DNA of 7,919 nucleotides from Bacteroidales bacterium. Its GTDB lineage: Bacteria; Bacteroidota; Bacteroidia; Bacteroidales; NBLH01. The first letter of the stretch is position 1. Each line of letters begins with the position of its first letter. Below are positions 5,445 to 7,919 of this stretch, one piece after another. The stretch covers positions 1 to 7,919 of the forward strand of contig JAKIUH010000198.1 of NCBI GenBank assembly GCA_021647685.1, in the 5' to 3' direction. The translations under genes were made by a program, and so were the position numbers. The notes beneath the pieces are model-generated. The model did no database searches and had not been told where the DNA came from. It saw only the letters and a program-made list of their open reading frames with translations.

Positions 5445-7019
5445 TTAAAACTCCGACTTAAAATGAAATTGCAGTTTTGGGTAATTCTGTTGTGCCATTT
5501 GTAAGGAGTAAGAAGTTTCTGCCAGATAAACATCTCTTCCGTGCTTATCTTTAGCCATAGTACGATATTTTTGTTTTTTAAATTCTTCCAATTGTTTTTC
5601 ATCACCGGTAATCCAGCATGCTTTATAAAAATCGACAGGACTCCAACGAGAGCTGGCACCATATTCGTGTTTTAATCGGTATTCAATTACTTCAAATTGA
5701 AGAGCGCCTACAGTTCCGATAATTTTTCGCCCGTTATGGTTACGGATAAAAAGTTGCGCAACACCTTCGTCCATAAGCTGGTCAACACCTTTTGCCAGTT
5801 GTTTGGATTTCATGGGGTCGGCATTTTCAATATATCTGAAAATTTCAGGAGCAAAGCTTGGAATACCCACAAATTCCAGTTGCTCACCTTCGGTGAGGGA
5901 GTCGCCTATTTTAAAATTGCCCGTATCATGAATACCCACTATATCACCCGGATAGGCTTCGTCAATTACTGATTTTTTTTGAGCCATAAAAGCCGTGGGG
6001 GCTGCAAATTTTAGCTTTTTGTTTAGTCGCGTGTGTAAATAGTTTGTGTTTCGTTTAAATATGCCCGAAACTATTTTTACAAAAGCCAAACGGTCGCGAT
6101 GATTAGGGTCCATATTGGCATGAATTTTAAAAACAAAACCGGTAAATTTTTCTTCATACGGGCTTACTTCTCGTGTTTTGGTTTGGCGCGGTAATGGTGA
6201 AGGAGCAATGTCTAAAAAACAGTCCAAGAGTTCTTTAACTCCAAAGTTATTTAATGCACTTCCAAAAAATACCGGGCTAATCTCACTATTTCTGTATGTT
6301 TCAGCATCAAATTCAGGATATACCGTATTAACCAGTTCTACTTCTTCGCGTAGTTCTTGGGTTGCATCGCCTAAATATTCATCTAAAATATTATCGTCTA
6401 AATCGGTAATTTCTTTAGGCTCTTCGCGTATTTGTTTATCACTTCCTTCATACAAAAAAAGTTTTTTCTCATACAAATTATAAACTCCTTTAAAATCATA
6501 ACCCATACCAATAGGCCAAGAAAGCGGACGAACTTTTAAGTGCAGTTTTTGTTCAATTTCGTCCAGAAGTTCAAAAGCATCTTTACCTTCGCGGTCTAAT
6601 TTATTGATAAACACCATTATAGGTATTTTACGCATTCGGCAAACTTCAACTAATTTTTCGGTTTGTTCTTCTACCCCTTTGGCAACGTCAATTACCACAA
6701 TAACGCTGTCTGCAGCCGATAGAGTTCGGTAGGTATCTTCGGCAAAATCTTTGTGCCCGGGAGTATCCAGTATATTTATTTTAATATCACGATAGTCAAA
6801 GCCCATTACCGAAGTTGCAACGGATATACCTCTTTGTCGTTCAATTTCCATAAAATCAGAGGTTGCTGTTTTTTTTATTTTATTAGATTTTACAGCTCCT
6901 GCAATATGAATGGCGCCTCCAAAAAGTAACAATTTTTCGGTAAGCGTAGTTTTTCCTGCATCCGGATGACTGATAATGGCAAATGTTCTCCGGCGTTCAA
7001 TTTCTGACTTTAACGACAT
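5445..7019 (-). CDS. prfC: Peptide chain release factor 3 (RF3 GTPase)
   Basis: A ribosome-associated translational GTPase that removes RF1/RF2 from the ribosome after peptide release. At 524 residues it matches the usual RF3 length (about 529 in E. coli). The GTPase domain is N-terminal: G1 SHPDAGKTT (17-25), switch I TSDFMEIERQRGISV (53-67), G3 DTPGH (85-89), G4 NKLD (139-142), and G5-like SWPIG (167-171). The TSDFMEIERQRGISV stretch and the C-terminal block ending YPKLQFHFKSEF are characteristic of RF3 and separate it from EF-G, LepA and TypA. ATG 7019 is chosen because the family begins a few residues before RRRTFAIISHPDAGKT; AGGGAA lies just upstream as a weak ribosome site. It is transcribed from its own consensus promoter, 75 bases from the peroxiredoxin-like gene, and converges on the PLP enzyme gene. 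No damage is seen in the frame. Confidence 0.97.
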   Translation of the reverse strand: MSLKSEIERRRTFAIISHPDAGKTTLTEKLLLFGGAIHIAGAVKSNKIKKTATSDFMEIERQRGISVATSVMGFDYRDIKINILDTPGHKDFAEDTYRTLSAADSVIVVIDVAKGVEEQTEKLVEVCRMRKIPIMVFINKLDREGKDAFELLDEIEQKLHLKVRPLSWPIGMGYDFKGVYNLYEKKLFLYEGSDKQIREEPKEITDLDDNILDEYLGDATQELREEVELVNTVYPEFDAETYRNSEISPVFFGSALNNFGVKELLDCFLDIAPSPLPRQTKTREVSPYEEKFTGFVFKIHANMDPNHRDRLAFVKIVSGIFKRNTNYLHTRLNKKLKFAAPTAFMAQKKSVIDEAYPGDIVGIHDTGNFKIGDSLTEGEQLEFVGIPSFAPEIFRYIENADPMKSKQLAKGVDQLMDEGVAQLFIRNHNGRKIIGTVGALQFEVIEYRLKHEYGASSRWSPVDFYKACWITGDEKQLEEFKKQKYRTMAKDKHGRDVYLAETSYSLQMAQQNYPKLQFHFKSEF

Positions 7020-7043
7020 AATATTCCCTTAATTTTGAGCCTG

Positions 7044-7074
7044 CAAAAGTAGGGAAATTAATTTATCCGGCAAA
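7044..7074 (-). promoter_or_regulatory. Bacteroidota-type promoter of prfC
   Basis: On the - strand, TTTG (complement of 7071-7074), a 19-base spacer and TACTTTTG (complement of 7044-7051) match the -33 TTTG / -7 TAnnTTTG consensus exactly, and the sequence continues as TTTGCA, common at such sites. The leader to ATG 7019 would be about 20 bases. The -33 box starts only 20 bases past the stop of the upstream gene, with no hairpin between, so read-through transcription is also possible. Confidence 0.72.
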
Positions 7075-7094
7075 ACGGGTTTAAAATGAATGAA

Positions 7095-7736
7095 TTATTC
7101 TTTAGGTAAATGTTTTAAAATGTCTTTTGTACTTGCTCTGTTTTTGTAGTTTGGGTCAAATTGCCGCCAAACTATGGTACCTGTTTTATCAATTATAAAT
7201 GTTGCCGGTACCGGTAAATGAGCCGTTTCTTCTTGATTATTTTCTGCAATATCGGTAAATAAAAGGGTTTTAATTTTCCTGTTATATTTTTTTGTTACTT
7301 CAAATAATACATCATAGTTTTTCATAATTTCTTGCTTGTCATCGATGACAATGGTATAAGGCAGTTTTGTTTTTTTTACTGTTTTTTCTGCTCCTTCCGC
7401 TGTTTCAGGGGTGATAAATAAAACAGCAGCACCTTTATCTGTAATCATTTTTAGTGAATCAGAGTAGTTTTTTAAATATTTTGAACAAACAGGACACCAA
7501 TTTCCTCTATAAAAAATTAAAACTACAGGAGATTTTTCAATGTATTTTTGTAAATCAATTTCATTTCCTTGATAATCTTTTGCAATAAATAAAGGTGCTT
7601 TTTCTCCTACAGATATTCCTTGTGGAGGATTTTTATCAGCAATACCATATTTTACTAAATCAGGTATTTGTGCTATTGATAGATTATTTAATATCAGAAA
7701 TATAGCTATTATGGTCAATTTTAAAATTGTGCTCAT
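7095..7736 (-). CDS. Secreted peroxiredoxin-like / AhpC-TSA family thioredoxin-fold protein
   Basis: A 213-residue thioredoxin-fold protein, probably an exported peroxide reductase or thiol-disulfide oxidoreductase. Residues 1-22 are a signal peptide (one Lys, a hydrophobic core, then SIA before Gln23, a common cleavage site in this phylum), placing it in the periplasm. The mature protein opens with GEKAPLF (44-50), then VVLIFYRGNWCPVC (71-84) with Cys81 and Cys84 as a CxxC pair, and VPATFIID (176-183) with the expected cis-Pro177. The GNWCPVC form is that of the peroxiredoxin-like family rather than of the ResA/TlpA cytochrome maturation proteins, but a reductase role cannot be excluded. ATG 7736 directly precedes the signal peptide. 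It starts 12 bases after the stop of the upstream hydrolase gene, so the two probably share a transcript whose promoter lies outside the window. No terminator is visible after it. Confidence 0.87.
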   Translation of the reverse strand: MSTILKLTIIAIFLILNNLSIAQIPDLVKYGIADKNPPQGISVGEKAPLFIAKDYQGNEIDLQKYIEKSPVVLIFYRGNWCPVCSKYLKNYSDSLKMITDKGAAVLFITPETAEGAEKTVKKTKLPYTIVIDDKQEIMKNYDVLFEVTKKYNRKIKTLLFTDIAENNQEETAHLPVPATFIIDKTGTIVWRQFDPNYKNRASTKDILKHLPKE

Positions 7737-7748
7737 CAGTATATTGAA

Positions 7749-7919
7749 TTATTTTTTTATAAAATTATTTAATAAAAATTCTTTTACAGCTGTTCTGTAT
7801 TCAGCATGGTCTGCTTTACTCGTCCATAATGCTCTCGACCCATGATTCCCTTTTCCTGTAGGAATAAATGCTGTTTTGTCTTTTGACGGAATGCTTTCAA
7901 ATATTGTTTTCCAGTTACC
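7749..7919 (-). CDS. C-terminal fragment of a probable alpha/beta hydrolase (5' end outside window)
   Basis: The - strand frame is open from the right edge to TAA at 7749-7751 and encodes 56 residues, from GNWKTIFESI to LLNNFIKK. IPTGKGNHGSRALW (residues 19-32) resembles the end of alpha/beta-fold hydrolases, where a Gly-x-x-His-Gly turn supplies the catalytic His, followed by a final helix (YRTAVKEFLLNNF) as in that fold. The rest of the gene, including the nucleophile elbow, is outside the window, so substrate cannot be judged and the family is tentative. It ends 12 bases before the signal-peptide ATG of the peroxiredoxin-like gene, which points to an operon. Confidence 0.6.
   Translation of the reverse strand, partial: GNWKTIFESIPSKDKTAFIPTGKGNHGSRALWTSKADHAEYRTAVKEFLLNNFIKK

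Noticed and set aside
5393..6483. Open frames at 5393-5662 (-), 5697-5972 (+) and 6178-6483 (+)
   Set aside because: All overlap prfC, whose full-length RF3 motifs settle the coding frame.
7020..7094. Terminator between the peroxiredoxin-like gene and prfC
   Set aside because: No hairpin with a T-run is present on the - strand; only the prfC promoter can be supported.
1..7919. CRISPR array, tRNA, rRNA, insertion sequence or riboswitch
   Set aside because: No spaced direct repeats, cloverleaf-like sequence, transposase frame or long structured leader was seen; gaps are at most about 200 bases and are explained by promoters and terminators.

Overview
The window looks like a stretch of chromosome from an AT-rich, gene-dense member of the Bacteroidota (Flavobacteriia/Cytophagia-like). 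Three things support this. The isoprenoid genes are of the mevalonate pathway, including a GHMP kinase of the GYDIA type that I know only from this phylum. The start codons have no clear GGAGG ribosome sites and are preceded by A-rich sequence. Intergenic regions carry the phylum's -33 TTTG / -7 TAnnTTTG promoter pattern, two of them exact matches. This placement is inference; there is no rRNA in the window.

Layout. Bases 1-3983 (+ strand) are a mevalonate-pathway cluster. It holds the C-terminal two thirds of class II HMG-CoA reductase (cut by the window edge), a GYDIA-family GHMP kinase, diphosphomevalonate decarboxylase and mevalonate kinase. The decarboxylase follows the GYDIA kinase by 9 bases. 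Mevalonate kinase has its own 100-base leader with a candidate promoter overlapped by a perfect 8-3-8 palindrome. A strong intrinsic terminator closes the cluster at 4008-4050. Bases 4189-5346 (+) encode a PLP-dependent enzyme of the Cys/Met metabolism (trans-sulfuration) family, with a textbook Bacteroidota promoter. Its frame is cut by a TAA just before what looks like the normal last 13 residues. A hairpin at 5399-5440 separates it from the convergent prfC (release factor RF3, - strand, 5445-7019). Upstream of prfC on the same strand lie a secreted peroxiredoxin-like protein (7095-7736) and the tail of a probable alpha/beta hydrolase (7749-7919), which are 12 bases apart and probably form one operon.

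How the genes fit together. HMG-CoA reductase makes mevalonate, mevalonate kinase makes 5-phosphomevalonate, and the decarboxylase makes IPP from 5-diphosphomevalonate. The missing step, phosphomevalonate to diphosphomevalonate, has no canonical kinase here. The GYDIA protein sits where that enzyme is needed and is the obvious candidate. HMG-CoA synthase and IPP isomerase are not in the window. The genes after 4050 have no evident link to isoprenoid synthesis.

I see no mobile element, CRISPR array, tRNA or rRNA. Most of the window is ordinary housekeeping sequence. The points worth a second look are the unassigned kinase role, the premature stop in the PLP enzyme, the palindrome at the mevalonate kinase promoter and a perfect 11-bp hairpin inside the GYDIA gene.
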